64,000 nucleotides of DNA from Halobacillus yeomjeoni. Lineage in GTDB: Bacteria; Bacillota; Bacilli; Bacillales; Halobacillaceae. Position 1 is the stretch's first letter; every line of letters starts with the position of its first letter. Shown here one piece after another: positions 26,478 through 35,245 of this stretch. The translations under genes were made by a program, and so were the position numbers. Below the pieces are notes generated by a model. The model saw nothing but the letters and a program-made list of their open reading frames with translations, had not been told where the DNA came from and made no database searches. The stretch is taken from NCBI RefSeq assembly GCF_020171525.1, contig NZ_JAIVAI010000001.1, positions 620,001 to 684,000 of the forward strand, in the 5' to 3' direction.

Positions 26478-27038
26478 TTAGGATAGTTCTTTCATCATAT
26501 CAGGAGCAAACAGTCCTACTTCCTCATACAAGGAACTTAGCTGATCACTGAATTCAGAGAATTTCTCTTCTGCTTTAGACAAGTCCGCTTCTTCAGCGTT
26601 CTCTTCCAACTCACTCGCTACCTGCTCATAATAAGCTTGCAGACTTGAAACAGCTTCATTGTATTCCGTTTTCATTTCTTCTGACAAGTCCGCTTCAACA
26701 CTGTAATTGGAAGCTTTAGCAGCTGCTTCTTCAGCCGCGGCTTTTGCTTCCTCAAGAGCGGATTGGATCGCTTCTTCATCCGGCTCTTCAGCTGCCACTT
26801 CTGCTTGGAATGCAGCAATTTTCGCCTGGTATTCCTTGAATGTGTCTTTCATGTTCATTTGAGCGTTCATCAATTCTTTTTTCATTGCCTGCTCGTCATT
26901 AGTGTTTTCTTCTTTTTGTTGTGTTTCTTCTGTCTGGCTTTCGTTGTTCGTGTCAGCCGCTTCTTCATTTGTTTCGCTATTACATCCTGCTAAAACAAGT
27001 GCGCTCGTACATCCTAACGCAAATAACCATTTTTTCAT
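26478..27038 (-). CDS. Ala/Glu-rich helical lipoprotein, unknown function
   Basis: 186 residues with a type II signal peptide (lipobox LVLAGC, Cys19), a disordered Asn/Glu/Gln linker to about residue 55 and then an almost entirely helical domain rich in Ala and Glu. Examples are EEAIQSALEEAKAAAEEAAAK and DLSKAEEKFSEFSDQL. It has no motif I can name; it looks like a helical bundle held outside the membrane. The ATG at 27038 fits AAAGGGG eight bases upstream better than the ATG six bases earlier. It is transcribed towards tcyC and shares its terminator. Confidence 0.75.
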   Translation of the reverse strand: MKKWLFALGCTSALVLAGCNSETNEEAADTNNESQTEETQQKEENTNDEQAMKKELMNAQMNMKDTFKEYQAKIAAFQAEVAAEEPDEEAIQSALEEAKAAAEEAAAKASNYSVEADLSEEMKTEYNEAVSSLQAYYEQVASELEENAEEADLSKAEEKFSEFSDQLSSLYEEVGLFAPDMMKELS

Positions 27039-27159
27039 CTCCATTACCCCTTTCCGTTTTCTCGCGTGTACTAGTGTAATGGAAAAGATTTGAAATGTAA
27101 AGAATTTGAAGAAATGTTATAATACAATGAAAATTTAAAATCTTACAGGGGGAATCAAC

Positions 27160-27927
27160 GTGTACTTACCTTCATTTACATTAGAAAATAAACTTGCGGT
27201 TGTAACAGGAGGGACAAAAGGGATCGGCAAGGCCATTTCATTAGCCTTCGCAGAATCTGGAGCTGATGTTGTGATCATTGCAAGAAATGAAAAGGACTTG
27301 AATGAGACAAAGCAACAAATAGGAGAGTTGGGACGGAATGCCTATACCGTCTGTAAAGACATCAATCAATATGATGAAATCATCGAAGAAGTGGAAGAAA
27401 TCCGAGACGGGAAAGCGGTAGATATCTGGGTGAATAATGCCGGAATGAACATTCGGAGTTCAGCGGAAGAAGTGACGGAAGAAGAGTGGGACCGGATTGT
27501 ATCTACCAATATGAAGAGTGCTTTTTTCCTGTCCCAGTATGCAGGAAGGACAATGAAAGAAAAAAAGCAGGGGAAAATCATCAACATTTCTTCGGTGGGA
27601 GGACATACCGCTCTTCGAACCGGCGTCGTTTACGCAATGACGAAGAGTGCACTTATTCAAATGACGAAGAACTTGGCTTTGGAATGGGGGAAGTACCAAA
27701 TTAATGTCAACGCAATCGGCCCCTGGTATTTCCCGACATCACTGACTGAAAAGCTCCTTCAGGATGAAGACTATGTACAGGCGATATTAGAGCGTACACC
27801 CTTGAAGAGGATCGGAAAGCTTGAGGAACTCACCGGAGCCGCAGTATTTTTAGCCTCTGATGCCGGAAATTATATGACAGGACAAACCTTGTTTGTAGAT
27901 GGCGGGATGACGATTTATGGTTTTTAA
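27160..27927 (+). CDS. Short-chain dehydrogenase/reductase (SDR)
   Basis: 255-residue NAD(P)-dependent oxidoreductase. Cofactor motif TGGTKGIG (about 17-24), NNAG (about 91-94), catalytic Ser in ISSVGG and Y-x-x-x-K in YAMTK, then the C-terminal DGG typical of the classical SDR family. The sequence is nearest to 3-oxoacyl-ACP reductase or gluconate 5-dehydrogenase-like SDRs; substrate cannot be read from sequence. A GTG start at 27160 is preceded by CAGGGGGA. It is followed 86 bases later by the type III polyketide synthase in the same direction, which suggests, but does not show, a tailoring role. Confidence 0.9.
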   Translation: MYLPSFTLENKLAVVTGGTKGIGKAISLAFAESGADVVIIARNEKDLNETKQQIGELGRNAYTVCKDINQYDEIIEEVEEIRDGKAVDIWVNNAGMNIRSSAEEVTEEEWDRIVSTNMKSAFFLSQYAGRTMKEKKQGKIINISSVGGHTALRTGVVYAMTKSALIQMTKNLALEWGKYQINVNAIGPWYFPTSLTEKLLQDEDYVQAILERTPLKRIGKLEELTGAAVFLASDAGNYMTGQTLFVDGGMTIYGF

Positions 27928-28013
27928 TACATAAAGTTTGTATGTTGAATTTAAGTTGAATGCTACATGAAATCCCTCTCTTTGGAACAAAATAACAAAA
28001 AAGGAGGGGGATT

Positions 28014-29099
28014 ATGGCATTTATTTTATCCTCAGGCATCCACCTGGCTGAGCATGATTATCCTCAGAGCCAAATCAAGACATTTGTCGAAGATGTTTTT
28101 CCTTTAAAGGCCAATGAAAAAAAGAGGCTGCTTCCGATATTTGAAAATACGAATATAGAACGAAGACAGCTTGCCATGCCTCTTGAATGGTTTGCCCATG
28201 AGCACGGGTTAGAGGTAAAAAATGATATCTATCAGAAAAAAGCCATCGAATATACAATCGCAGCAGTTAGATCCTGTCTTGAGGAATCCGTTTTTTTGAA
28301 AAAAGAGGTTCGTGTCAACCAAATCGATCACATTATTTTTGTTTCTTCTACAGGCATTGCAACACCTACCATTGATACGTATATCCTGAATGAATTGAAA
28401 TTCGAAGAAGGGGTGAAGCGGACTCCGCTGTTCGGATTGGGATGTGCTGGTGGTACGAGTGGTGTAGCGAAAGGTTATGAATACTTAAAAGGTCACCCAA
28501 AAGAAAATGTCCTAGTGGTATGTGTGGAATTGTGCAGCCTTACGTTCCAGCACAATGACACGAGGGTCAGTAATTTTGTAGGAACTGCCCTCTTCGCAGA
28601 CGGAGCTTCTGCTGTCCTCCTGGCAGGGGAAGAATCTGAGCTTAAATCCTTAAGTGAGAAGCCGCTGGCCAGAGTCACCCATGCGAGTTCTAAAACAAAA
28701 TATGATAGTACAGATGTTATGGGATGGCAGGTGGTGGATTCTGGATTTGAGGTCATCTTCAAGAAAAGCATCCCACGGTTGGTGAGGGATTTTTGGAGTC
28801 AGCATGTAAGGGAAGTATTAGAAAAGAATTCTCTGGAAATCAAAGATATTCCATTCATCGTCGCACATCCGGGAGGGCGTAAGGTTTTAGAAACCTACCA
28901 GGAAATCTTTGACTTACGAGAAGAAACACTCGCATACTCCACAGATATTCTTCGTAAACATGGAAATATGTCATCACCGACAGTCCATTATGTATTGAAT
29001 CAAGCAATGAAAGGACATCCAGAAAAAGGTACTAAATCTTTTATGACTTCTTTGGGACCAGGATTCAGTTCAGAAATCTGTACATTGGAGTGGGTGTGA
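28014..29099 (+). CDS. bpsA: Type III polyketide synthase (alkylpyrone synthase BpsA-like)
   Basis: 361-residue chalcone-synthase-like enzyme that condenses a fatty acyl starter with malonyl-CoA to alkyl-alpha-pyrones, as known for B. subtilis BpsA (BcsA). The triad is intact: Cys144 in FGLGCAGGTSG, His285 in FIVAHPGGRK and Asn318 in KHGNMSSPTV. The C-terminal GPGFSSE is the family G-F-G-P-G loop variant. The ATG lies behind AAGGAGGGGG. The stop overlaps the next gene within two bases, so bpsA-bpsB is one operon. Confidence 0.93.
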   Translation: MAFILSSGIHLAEHDYPQSQIKTFVEDVFPLKANEKKRLLPIFENTNIERRQLAMPLEWFAHEHGLEVKNDIYQKKAIEYTIAAVRSCLEESVFLKKEVRVNQIDHIIFVSSTGIATPTIDTYILNELKFEEGVKRTPLFGLGCAGGTSGVAKGYEYLKGHPKENVLVVCVELCSLTFQHNDTRVSNFVGTALFADGASAVLLAGEESELKSLSEKPLARVTHASSKTKYDSTDVMGWQVVDSGFEVIFKKSIPRLVRDFWSQHVREVLEKNSLEIKDIPFIVAHPGGRKVLETYQEIFDLREETLAYSTDILRKHGNMSSPTVHYVLNQAMKGHPEKGTKSFMTSLGPGFSSEICTLEWV

Positions 29100-29100
29100 T

Positions 29101-29610
29101 ATGACAACATTTCTAATTGGCTTATTCGTGTTTCTCATTGTTCAAAGGCTCGCTGAACTGGTGATTGCTCAATCCAATCGAAAATGGATGTTGGAGAGGG
29201 GAGCGATTGAAAAGGGAGAAGACCATTACTTTTTGTTTATTGTCCTGCATGCTTTGTTTTTTGTGAGTATATTGATTGAAGCCTCTATACGTCCATATGA
29301 AGCAAATTGGATCTTTTACATCGCTTTTCCGTTGTTCCTCATTCTTCAAGGATTAAGAATCTGGTGTATCACTTCCTTAGGGAGAAGGTGGAATACGAGG
29401 GTATTGATTTTACCTGATGAGCAGCCGATTCAGAAAGGGTTGTATCGTTACATTCGTCATCCGAATTATGTGATTGTTTTTTATGAATTGCTTATCATAC
29501 CAATCCTATTCCAGGCTTATTTGACAGCTTTCATATTCCCGATTCTCCATCTGCTTGTATTAAAGGTAAGAATCCCTGTAGAAGAGAAAGCGCTGGAAGA
29601 ACGAATTTGA
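29101..29610 (+). CDS. bpsB: Alkylpyrone O-methyltransferase, ICMT-like membrane protein
   Basis: 169 residues with about four membrane segments, of the isoprenylcysteine carboxyl methyltransferase family. B. subtilis BpsB (YpbQ) methylates the alkylpyrones made by BpsA. The C-terminal signature GLYRYIRHPNYVIVFYELL holds the conserved RHPxY of the SAM site. The ATG follows the bpsA stop with a single base between, indicating translational coupling, so the pair probably makes methylated alkylpyrones, membrane-associated lipids. Confidence 0.9.
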   Translation: MTTFLIGLFVFLIVQRLAELVIAQSNRKWMLERGAIEKGEDHYFLFIVLHALFFVSILIEASIRPYEANWIFYIAFPLFLILQGLRIWCITSLGRRWNTRVLILPDEQPIQKGLYRYIRHPNYVIVFYELLIIPILFQAYLTAFIFPILHLLVLKVRIPVEEKALEERI

Positions 29611-29645
29611 AAAGCAACCAGGAGTGAAGTCCTGGTTGCTTTTTC
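29609..29645 (+). terminator. Intrinsic terminator after bpsB
   Basis: AAAAGCAACCAGGA / TCCTGGTTGCTTTT with a six-base loop and T-run. The following gap (29646-29803) has one small imperfect hairpin (AACCTTTC/GAAAGGGTT) and no gene. Confidence 0.9.
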
Positions 29646-29803
29646 TATTATTCATGGAGCTCTAGAGCTACCGATAGAGGAACGTAGCGAAAAAAGTCGA
29701 ATTATAGTATTATGGGGGTAGAAGAACCTTTCAAATGAGAAAGGGTTCATGATAAGCTTAGATAGGATTTCATACATAAGTGTTTACCAGTAAGGAGCGA
29801 ACT

Positions 29804-30094
29804 ATGAATAACGATCATACTTTAGCTTACTTTTTAGAAGATTTATGGACGAAGGGCTTTAAATTGAGTGATGAAGATGTACGATTCATTTATTTTGGCA
29901 ATAATTCCACCAACGCTCCGGCTTGGAAGACGATTATCGCTGTACGGGTGACATTGAAATTTCAACATACCTTCGATCCAAGCTTTTTTATGAGTGTACT
30001 TGAACATATTTCCAACCCTGAGATCGAGTCCAAGCGTGGAGCGTATCACGCACTTGAACAACGAGGGTTATATAACAGGCAGCCTTCTGCATGA
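29804..30094 (+). CDS. Small conserved-looking protein, unknown function
   Basis: A 96-residue soluble protein I do not recognise. Sequence features are an acidic amphipathic N-terminal helix (YFLEDLWTKGFKLSDEDVRF), a WKTIIAVRVTLKF strand, and a basic C-terminal part. No signal, membrane segment or cysteine. ATG 29804 with AAGGAG seven bases before it is preferred over the upstream frame. Isolated between two terminators, so monocistronic. In B. subtilis the dynamin gene ypbR and ypbS follow bpsB, but here dynA lies 26 kb away, so this looks like a local replacement. Confidence 0.7.
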   Translation: MNNDHTLAYFLEDLWTKGFKLSDEDVRFIYFGNNSTNAPAWKTIIAVRVTLKFQHTFDPSFFMSVLEHISNPEIESKRGAYHALEQRGLYNRQPSA

Positions 30095-30128
30095 AAAAAA
30101 CCAGGTGTTCAAACCTGGTTTTTTCATT
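30093..30128. terminator. Bidirectional terminator at 30.1 kb
   Basis: AAAAACCAGGT / ACCTGGTTTTT with a six-base loop between convergent genes; it overlaps the stop of the RNase H-like gene. Confidence 0.9.
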
Positions 30129-30510
30129 TCTGCAGTGCCTGCCGGGCAAGCCTGTCTGCATTTTTATTCTGCTTATCAGGAATCCATTTGAAAAATACGT
30201 AAGAGAAATCTTTTTGCAATTCTATGATTTTCTCAAATAGAGGGATGAATTTTTCGTTCTTCGTAAAATTCTTATCTATCGTGTCCACCACGATTTTTGC
30301 ATCCGTCCGAATGGATAGGATTTCGCCCGGGTATCGCTCTCTGCACAATTCAAGTGCTTTTATGACAGATAGAAACTCAGCTTCATGGTTGGAGTAAACC
30401 CCCAGGAAAAAGCTGTATTCCTCCATTTGTTTTCCACGTTTAATTACGATTCCAGCACCACTTCGGCCTGGGTCGCCGCTTGCTGCCGCATCGGTATATA
30501 CTTCTATCAT
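30124..30510 (-). CDS. RNase HI-like protein (YpeP/YpdQ type)
   Basis: 128 residues with the RNase H fold. The DEDD residues are visible as YTDAAAS, HEAEFLS, IRTDAKIV and NADRLARQ. It lacks the basic protrusion of E. coli RNase HI, like B. subtilis YpeP and YpdQ, for which RNase H activity was reported as absent or weak. It lies directly behind the YpdP-like transporter gene (4-base gap), as in B. subtilis, implying one transcript. Confidence 0.85.
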   Translation of the reverse strand: MIEVYTDAAASGDPGRSGAGIVIKRGKQMEEYSFFLGVYSNHEAEFLSVIKALELCRERYPGEILSIRTDAKIVVDTIDKNFTKNEKFIPLFEKIIELQKDFSYVFFKWIPDKQNKNADRLARQALQK

Positions 30511-30514
30511 TTCT

Positions 30515-31204
30515 TCAGCTCCTTTGAGATCCAGAAAATTTCATCCGCTTTGCCGCATAGAGGAATGGGGTATCAATGGCAGCCACGACAAATTTGATGA
30601 TATAAGTGGTGATGAAAATCTCTACGAATACATTGGTTGGATAAAGACCGTAAAAGGCGATCCCGCAAAAAATCGCTGTATCAAGCAATTGGCTGATCAT
30701 TGTACTTCCATTGTTACGAATCCAAAGCATCTTGTCACTAGTAAATATATTTTTCAACCGAGCGTACAGCCACACATCAAAGTACTGGCTTACGATATAA
30801 GCGATCAAACTTCCGATAGCAATACGGGGAACGATTCCGAATAAAGTTTCCAGTGCAGGCTGCGCGATATCATTTGCTCCTGGTGAAAATTGAAGGGAAA
30901 GCTGCATGATGATCGTTAAAAGGATCAGGGTGGAAAAACCCATCCAGACGGCTTTTTTAGCATCTTTTTTTCCATACTTTTCATTTAATATGTCAGTGGC
31001 TAAAAACGCTGTGCCGTACGTGATGTTCCCTAGAGTGGCGTTCAAGCCGAACAGTTCAATGGTTTTGACGACCTGGATATTTGCAAGAACTGTCGACATT
31101 CCGATCCATACAAACAACCCTGATCTTCCAAAAATACGGTACATCGTTAAAAGTAAAGAGAAATTAATGAGTGCAAAAAGAATCCATAACCATTCATTGC
31201 TCAT
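30515..31204 (-). CDS. ypdP: VUT/YhhQ family transporter (YpdP-like, queuosine precursor)
   Basis: 229 residues, six or so membrane segments. Similar to B. subtilis YpdP and E. coli YhhQ, which imports preQ0/queuosine precursors. Family motifs include NATLGNITYGTAFLATDILNEKYGKKDA and the C-terminal YIIKFVVAAIDTPFLYAAKR. No preQ1-type riboswitch can be recognised in the roughly 60-base leader, so regulation by preQ1 is not supported. ATG with AAGGAGG upstream. Cotranscribed with the RNase H-like gene. Confidence 0.85.
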   Translation of the reverse strand: MSNEWLWILFALINFSLLLTMYRIFGRSGLFVWIGMSTVLANIQVVKTIELFGLNATLGNITYGTAFLATDILNEKYGKKDAKKAVWMGFSTLILLTIIMQLSLQFSPGANDIAQPALETLFGIVPRIAIGSLIAYIVSQYFDVWLYARLKNIFTSDKMLWIRNNGSTMISQLLDTAIFCGIAFYGLYPTNVFVEIFITTYIIKFVVAAIDTPFLYAAKRMKFSGSQRS

Positions 31205-31270
31205 GATTTACCTCCTTTCTTATCGCATTTTTATAATGTTCTTCTATCAATATTTTTCTACCAACGGTTC

Positions 31271-31299
31271 ATTATAAGAGTTTCAGTACAAGCTTTCAA
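31271..31299 (-). promoter_or_regulatory. Promoter for the ypdP-RNase H operon
   Basis: On the minus strand TTGAAA (31294-31299), a 17-base spacer and a perfect TATAAT (31271-31276). Confidence 0.78.
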
Positions 31300-31412
31300 G
31301 AAAGTGGTGATTGCTGGTTGGATCCTGGGTGAAAAAATGGGGAATAAGATAAGGGAACAGTATCGATTGATAACTTAATGATGAGAACACCGCTCCCACT
31401 TTCATAAGGGAT

Positions 31413-31446
31413 CAAAAAAAAGCAACCCCCGACGGAGGTTGCTTTT
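31413..31446 (-). terminator. Terminator of the minus-strand cold-shock gene
   Basis: AAAAGCAACC / GGTTGCTTTT with a short inner loop; the minus-strand side ends in a run of T. Confidence 0.85.
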
Positions 31447-31457
31447 CTAGTTGCAAT

Positions 31458-31658
31458 TTATTGTTTAACAACGTTAGCAGCTTGTGGGCCGCGGTCGCCT
31501 TCAACGATTTCGAAAGAAACTTCTTGACCTTCTTCTAGAGATTTGAATCCTTCTTCTTGGATCGCTGAGAAGTGTACGAAAACATCGTCTCCACCCTCAA
31601 CTTGAATGAAGCCATAACCTTTTTCAGCGTTAAACCATTTTACTGTACCGTTTTGCAT
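31458..31658 (-). CDS. Cold-shock protein (CspA/CspB family)
   Basis: 66-residue single-stranded RNA-binding beta barrel. RNP1 is [10 protein letters not shown] and RNP2 is DVFVHFSAI. Such proteins act as RNA chaperones during cold shock and growth. The ATG is preceded by AGGAGGA. Transcription starts about 150 bases upstream, giving a long structured leader, as is typical of cold-regulated csp genes. A second, very similar copy lies at 61102, differing mainly in the RNP1 loop and the C-terminal half. Confidence 0.95.
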   Translation of the reverse strand: MQNGTVKWFNAEKGYGFIQVEGGDDVFVHFSAIQEEGFKSLEEGQEVSFEIVEGDRGPQAANVVKQ

Positions 31659-31727
31659 GATACGATTCCTCCTAAAAAACTTACACGTAAGCCGTGAAAA
31701 TTACAAATAGACGAAAGAAATGGAAAA

Positions 31728-31775
31728 TTCCCATAGCAGCACGGAATAATAAATTCCGAAGCACTTCTATGGGAA
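31728..31775 (-). promoter_or_regulatory. Long hairpin in the leader of the minus-strand cold-shock gene
   Basis: TTCCCATAG (31728-31736) pairs with CTATGGGAA (31767-31775), and within it GGAAT pairs with ATTCC. It lies in the middle of the leader, where csp genes carry temperature-sensitive structures. The 340 bases between this gene and fhs hold only this leader and its promoter, plus the fhs ribosome site. Confidence 0.65.
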
Positions 31776-31819
31776 CTACCTGTCATTTATGATTCCGATC
31801 GCCTTATTTGCTTAACTTC

Positions 31820-31848
31820 AATATATCGTATATGAAAAACAGCGTCAA
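31820..31848 (-). promoter_or_regulatory. Promoter for the minus-strand cold-shock gene
   Basis: Minus strand TTGACG (31843-31848), a 17-base spacer and TATATT (31820-31825). It implies a leader of about 150 bases. Confidence 0.75.
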
Positions 31849-31998
31849 CAGGTTTGAAACGATTTTTGATAGACAAAAAACGACGTTTTTCCCTTAAGTG
31901 ATTTTAAAGATTCGATGGCTTTTTTACATTTCACTCTTCACTTTCTCGACAGTAGGTTACAATATAAGAAACTGAATCATTTTGAGGAGGAATATCGC

Positions 31999-33669
31999 AT
32001 GAAATCCGATATAGAAATTGCATTGGATGCCAAAATGAAACCGATTAAGGAAATTGCGGAACAGCTTAACCTGAATGAAGAAGATTGGGAGCCTTACGGC
32101 CATTATAAAGCGAAGCTTTCGGACCATTTATTGGACAAGCTCTCGAATCAACCTGATGGGAAGATCATTTTGACGACTTCCATCAATCCCACTCCGGCAG
32201 GCGAAGGTAAATCTACCGTGACCGTAGGGTTGGGGCAGGCGCTGAATCGGATGAACAAAAAAGCGGTCGTAGCTCTGAGGGAGCCTTCGTTGGGGCCGAC
32301 AATGGGGATCAAAGGCGGTGCTGCCGGAGGCGGATATTCCCAGGTGGTACCTATGGAAGAGATCAATCTTCATTTTACAGGTGATATCCATGCCATCACC
32401 ACTGCGAATAATGCTTTATCTGCATTTATCGATAACCACATTCATCAAGGAAATGAACTGAACATCGACCCTCGCAGGGTCGAATGGAAACGTGTATTAG
32501 ATATTAATGACCGGGCTTTAAGGCAAGTGGTGGTCGGGTTAGGAGGACCAGTCAGAGGTGTGCCCCGTGAAGATGGTTTCAAAATTTCCGTAGCATCGGA
32601 AATCATGGCAATTCTTTGTCTTGCATCGGATCTTCAAGATTTAAAAACTCGTATCAGTAATATCGTCATAGGCTACACGTATGAAAAACAACCGATAACT
32701 GTCTCTCAATTAGGCTTTGAAGGGGCATTGACATTGCTTTTGAAGGATGCAATCAAACCGAACCTCGTCCAGACACTTGAAAATACACCAGCCATCATCC
32801 ACGGGGGTCCTTTTGCGAACATCGCCCATGGCTGCAACAGTGTGATGGCTACCAGCATAGCGGCAAAACTGGGCGATTACGTAGTAACCGAATCTGGGTT
32901 TGGCGCAGATCTCGGCGCAGAAAAATTCCTTGATATAAAGACGAGAGCCGGAGATTTTGAACCTGATGCCGTCGTTATCGTGGCTACAATAAGAGCATTG
33001 AAGATGCACGGTGGTTTGGATAAAAAACAATTAGAGAACGAAGACGTAGAAGCGCTTCAAAGGGGCGTAGAGAACCTGAAGAAACATATGGAAACGATTG
33101 AAAACTTTAATCTTCCTTATATAGTCGCTATCAATCAATTCCCCGCTGATACTGATGCGGAAATCAATTTTTTACTGGATTGGTGTGAAAAGCAAAACGC
33201 TCCCGTTTCCCTCGTAGATGTTTTCACCAAGGGTGGAGAAGGTGGGCTCGATCTCGCTGAAAAAGTGGTGAAGATTTGTGACGAGCAATCCGGTTCTTTG
33301 AATTATACGTATGAATTATCGGACGCCATTGAAGAAAAAATTCTAAAAATCGCTAAAAAAGTGTATGGTGCCGACGGGGTTGAATATTCAACCAAAGCTC
33401 GAAAACAAATCGAACAAATGAAAGAGCTTGGGTTTAATGAATTACCGGTGTGTATGGCTAAGACCCAGTACTCTTTATCCGATGATCCGTCTTTATTGGG
33501 ACGGCCGGAAGGTTTTACAATTACAGTACAGGAGATACACGCCTCCGCCGGGGCAGGATTCCTCGTAGCATTGACAGGAGACGTCATGACTATGCCTGGT
33601 CTGCCTAAGAAACCTGCGGCGTTGGATATGGATGTAACAGAAGACGGCGTTATCAAAGGACTGTTTTAA
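31999..33669 (+). CDS. fhs: Formate-tetrahydrofolate ligase
   Basis: ATP-dependent ligase that makes 10-formyl-THF from formate, feeding purine synthesis and Met-tRNA formylation. 556 residues. P-loop in [18 protein letters not shown], followed by the family signatures [22 protein letters not shown] and [19 protein letters not shown] 31999 with GAGGAGG eight bases upstream is chosen over a TTG 84 bases earlier. It lies shortly before the thyA-dfrA genes, which use the same folate pool. Confidence 0.96.
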   Translation: MKSDIEIALDAKMKPIKEIAEQLNLNEEDWEPYGHYKAKLSDHLLDKLSNQPDGKIILTTSINPTPAGEGKSTVTVGLGQALNRMNKKAVVALREPSLGPTMGIKGGAAGGGYSQVVPMEEINLHFTGDIHAITTANNALSAFIDNHIHQGNELNIDPRRVEWKRVLDINDRALRQVVVGLGGPVRGVPREDGFKISVASEIMAILCLASDLQDLKTRISNIVIGYTYEKQPITVSQLGFEGALTLLLKDAIKPNLVQTLENTPAIIHGGPFANIAHGCNSVMATSIAAKLGDYVVTESGFGADLGAEKFLDIKTRAGDFEPDAVVIVATIRALKMHGGLDKKQLENEDVEALQRGVENLKKHMETIENFNLPYIVAINQFPADTDAEINFLLDWCEKQNAPVSLVDVFTKGGEGGLDLAEKVVKICDEQSGSLNYTYELSDAIEEKILKIAKKVYGADGVEYSTKARKQIEQMKELGFNELPVCMAKTQYSLSDDPSLLGRPEGFTITVQEIHASAGAGFLVALTGDVMTMPGLPKKPAALDMDVTEDGVIKGLF

Positions 33670-33755
33670 ATCATCATCCCTCTGCGCGAATCTGGGCAGA
33701 GGGTATACTTTTTTGCTAAAATGACTGTAATACATAATAGAAGGGAGGAAAACGC

Positions 33756-34610
33756 ATGAGCATCAACATCGGACTGACAGGATGGGGAGACCACGCTTCT
33801 TTGTACACTGACCAAACGAAGCCGGGAAACAAGCTGTCTGAATATGCCTCCCATTTCCCAGTAGTAGAAGTGGATACAGCTTTTTATGCGATTCAGCCTC
33901 AAAGCCACTATGAAAAATGGATTCAGCAAACGCCTTCATCTTTCCGGTTTGTTATTAAAGCGTTCAGTCAATTGACAGGGCATGACAGGGAGTCGAGATC
34001 GGTCCAGGAAGCCAAGGAATTGGTCAAACGTTACGAAGAGTCCATTCAACCTGTCATTGAAGAAGGGAAACTTGATGCTTTGCTTTTTCAGTTTCCTCCT
34101 TGGTTCGATGTGAGGAAGCAGCATATACAAAAGCTGAGGCTGATTCGTGAATGGCTCCACGAGTATCCTTTGGCTTTGGAATTCCGTAACAGAACCTGGT
34201 ATCAACAGGATTATATAGAACAAACCCTTGATTTTATGAGGGATCACGAATGGATCCATGGTATATGTGATGAACCTCAGGCGGGTACCGGATCTGTCCC
34301 CCGTGTTTTAGAGACCACTCATCCAGAAAAGACGCTGATCCGTTTTCACGGTCGCAATGTGCATGGTTGGAATAAAAACGGTCGCAAGGATTGGCGTGAA
34401 GTCCGCTTTTTGTACCGGTACAACGAAGATGAATTAAAGGAATGGGCGGAAAGAATAAGGGAATTGGAAGAGAAAACCCCGGAGATCACCGTCTTGTTCA
34501 ATAATAACTCCGGAGGGGACGCAGCAGATAATGCCAAGCAGCTGCAGTCGATTTTAGACCTAGAGTACGAAGGGTTAAACCCGAGGCAGATGGACTTATT
34601 CAATTTTTAG
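33756..34610 (+). CDS. DUF72 family protein (YecE-like)
   Basis: 284 residues, TIM-barrel-like DUF72 family, function unknown. Characteristic are the N-terminal GLTGWGDHASLY, AFYAIQPQSHYEKWIQQTP, FRFVIKAFSQLTGH, a basic-aromatic stretch LALEFRNRTWY and the C-terminal FNNNSGGDAADNAKQLQ. The ATG follows GAAGGGAGG. It ends eight bases before the HD-domain gene and is probably in the same operon, so a nucleic acid or nucleotide role is possible but unproven. Confidence 0.9.
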   Translation: MSINIGLTGWGDHASLYTDQTKPGNKLSEYASHFPVVEVDTAFYAIQPQSHYEKWIQQTPSSFRFVIKAFSQLTGHDRESRSVQEAKELVKRYEESIQPVIEEGKLDALLFQFPPWFDVRKQHIQKLRLIREWLHEYPLALEFRNRTWYQQDYIEQTLDFMRDHEWIHGICDEPQAGTGSVPRVLETTHPEKTLIRFHGRNVHGWNKNGRKDWREVRFLYRYNEDELKEWAERIRELEEKTPEITVLFNNNSGGDAADNAKQLQSILDLEYEGLNPRQMDLFNF

Positions 34611-34618
34611 GAGGCGTC

Positions 34619-35245
34619 ATGAACCGTAGAGAACAACTTGAGAGAGTGAAAAGATATGTTGAACAGATCTTCAATAAAGACGCGACCGGGCATGATTTCG
34701 AACACATGGAAAGAGTAGCCGGATGGTCCCGTAAACTTGCAAAATTAGAAGGGGCAGACCCTGATTTATGTGAGTTGGCTGGGTGGCTGCACGACATTGG
34801 AGATTCGAAATTATTTGAAGCACCTGAAGAGGCAGTAGGCGAATTGAAAGAGATACTCGAAGATCTCGGTTTGAGTAAAGAGGGTTGTAATGAAATCATG
34901 GTCGCTATTGATACGGTCGCCTTTTCGAAAGGGATACAGCCGGATTCTCTTACAGGAAAAGTTGTACAGGATGCCGACCGCCTGGATGCCATCGGTGCAG
35001 TCGGGATTGCCCGCACTTTCGCTTATGGTGGAGCGAATGGACAAAGTATGTACAAAGAAGATCCAAGCATTCCAAGTTCTTATCAACACTTTTACGATAA
35101 AATAGTGAAACTCTCATCGATGATGAATACAGAAGCGGGAAAGAAAGAAGCCGAACATAGGCATCAATTTTTACTTTATTATTTAGAGGAATTTAAGAGA
35201 GAACAAAATTGTAACAAAGTGCAGGAGGAAGAGGATGACTATTAA
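34619..35245 (+). CDS. HD-domain phosphohydrolase (YpgQ-like)
   Basis: 208-residue HD-superfamily protein. Metal motif: H in [13 protein letters not shown] in [10 protein letters not shown] and D in [15 protein letters not shown]. Relatives such as B. subtilis YpgQ are reported to act as Mn-dependent nucleotide pyrophosphohydrolases; E. coli YedJ is a phosphohydrolase. The ATG follows AGGAGG. The stop overlaps the thyA ATG by 11 bases. A role in nucleotide pool control is suggested by this position. Confidence 0.85.
   Translation: MNRREQLERVKRYVEQIFNKDATGHDFEHMERVAGWSRKLAKLEGADPDLCELAGWLHDIGDSKLFEAPEEAVGELKEILEDLGLSKEGCNEIMVAIDTVAFSKGIQPDSLTGKVVQDADRLDAIGAVGIARTFAYGGANGQSMYKEDPSIPSSYQHFYDKIVKLSSMMNTEAGKKEAEHRHQFLLYYLEEFKREQNCNKVQEEEDDY

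Noticed and set aside
31205-31299. preQ1 riboswitch before the YpdP-like gene
   Set aside because: The leader of about 60 bases has neither the preQ1-I pattern nor a matching hairpin and A-rich tail.
31861-31998. THF riboswitch before fhs
   Set aside because: No THF-type conserved core or pseudoknot pairing could be seen; only the ribosome site is clear.
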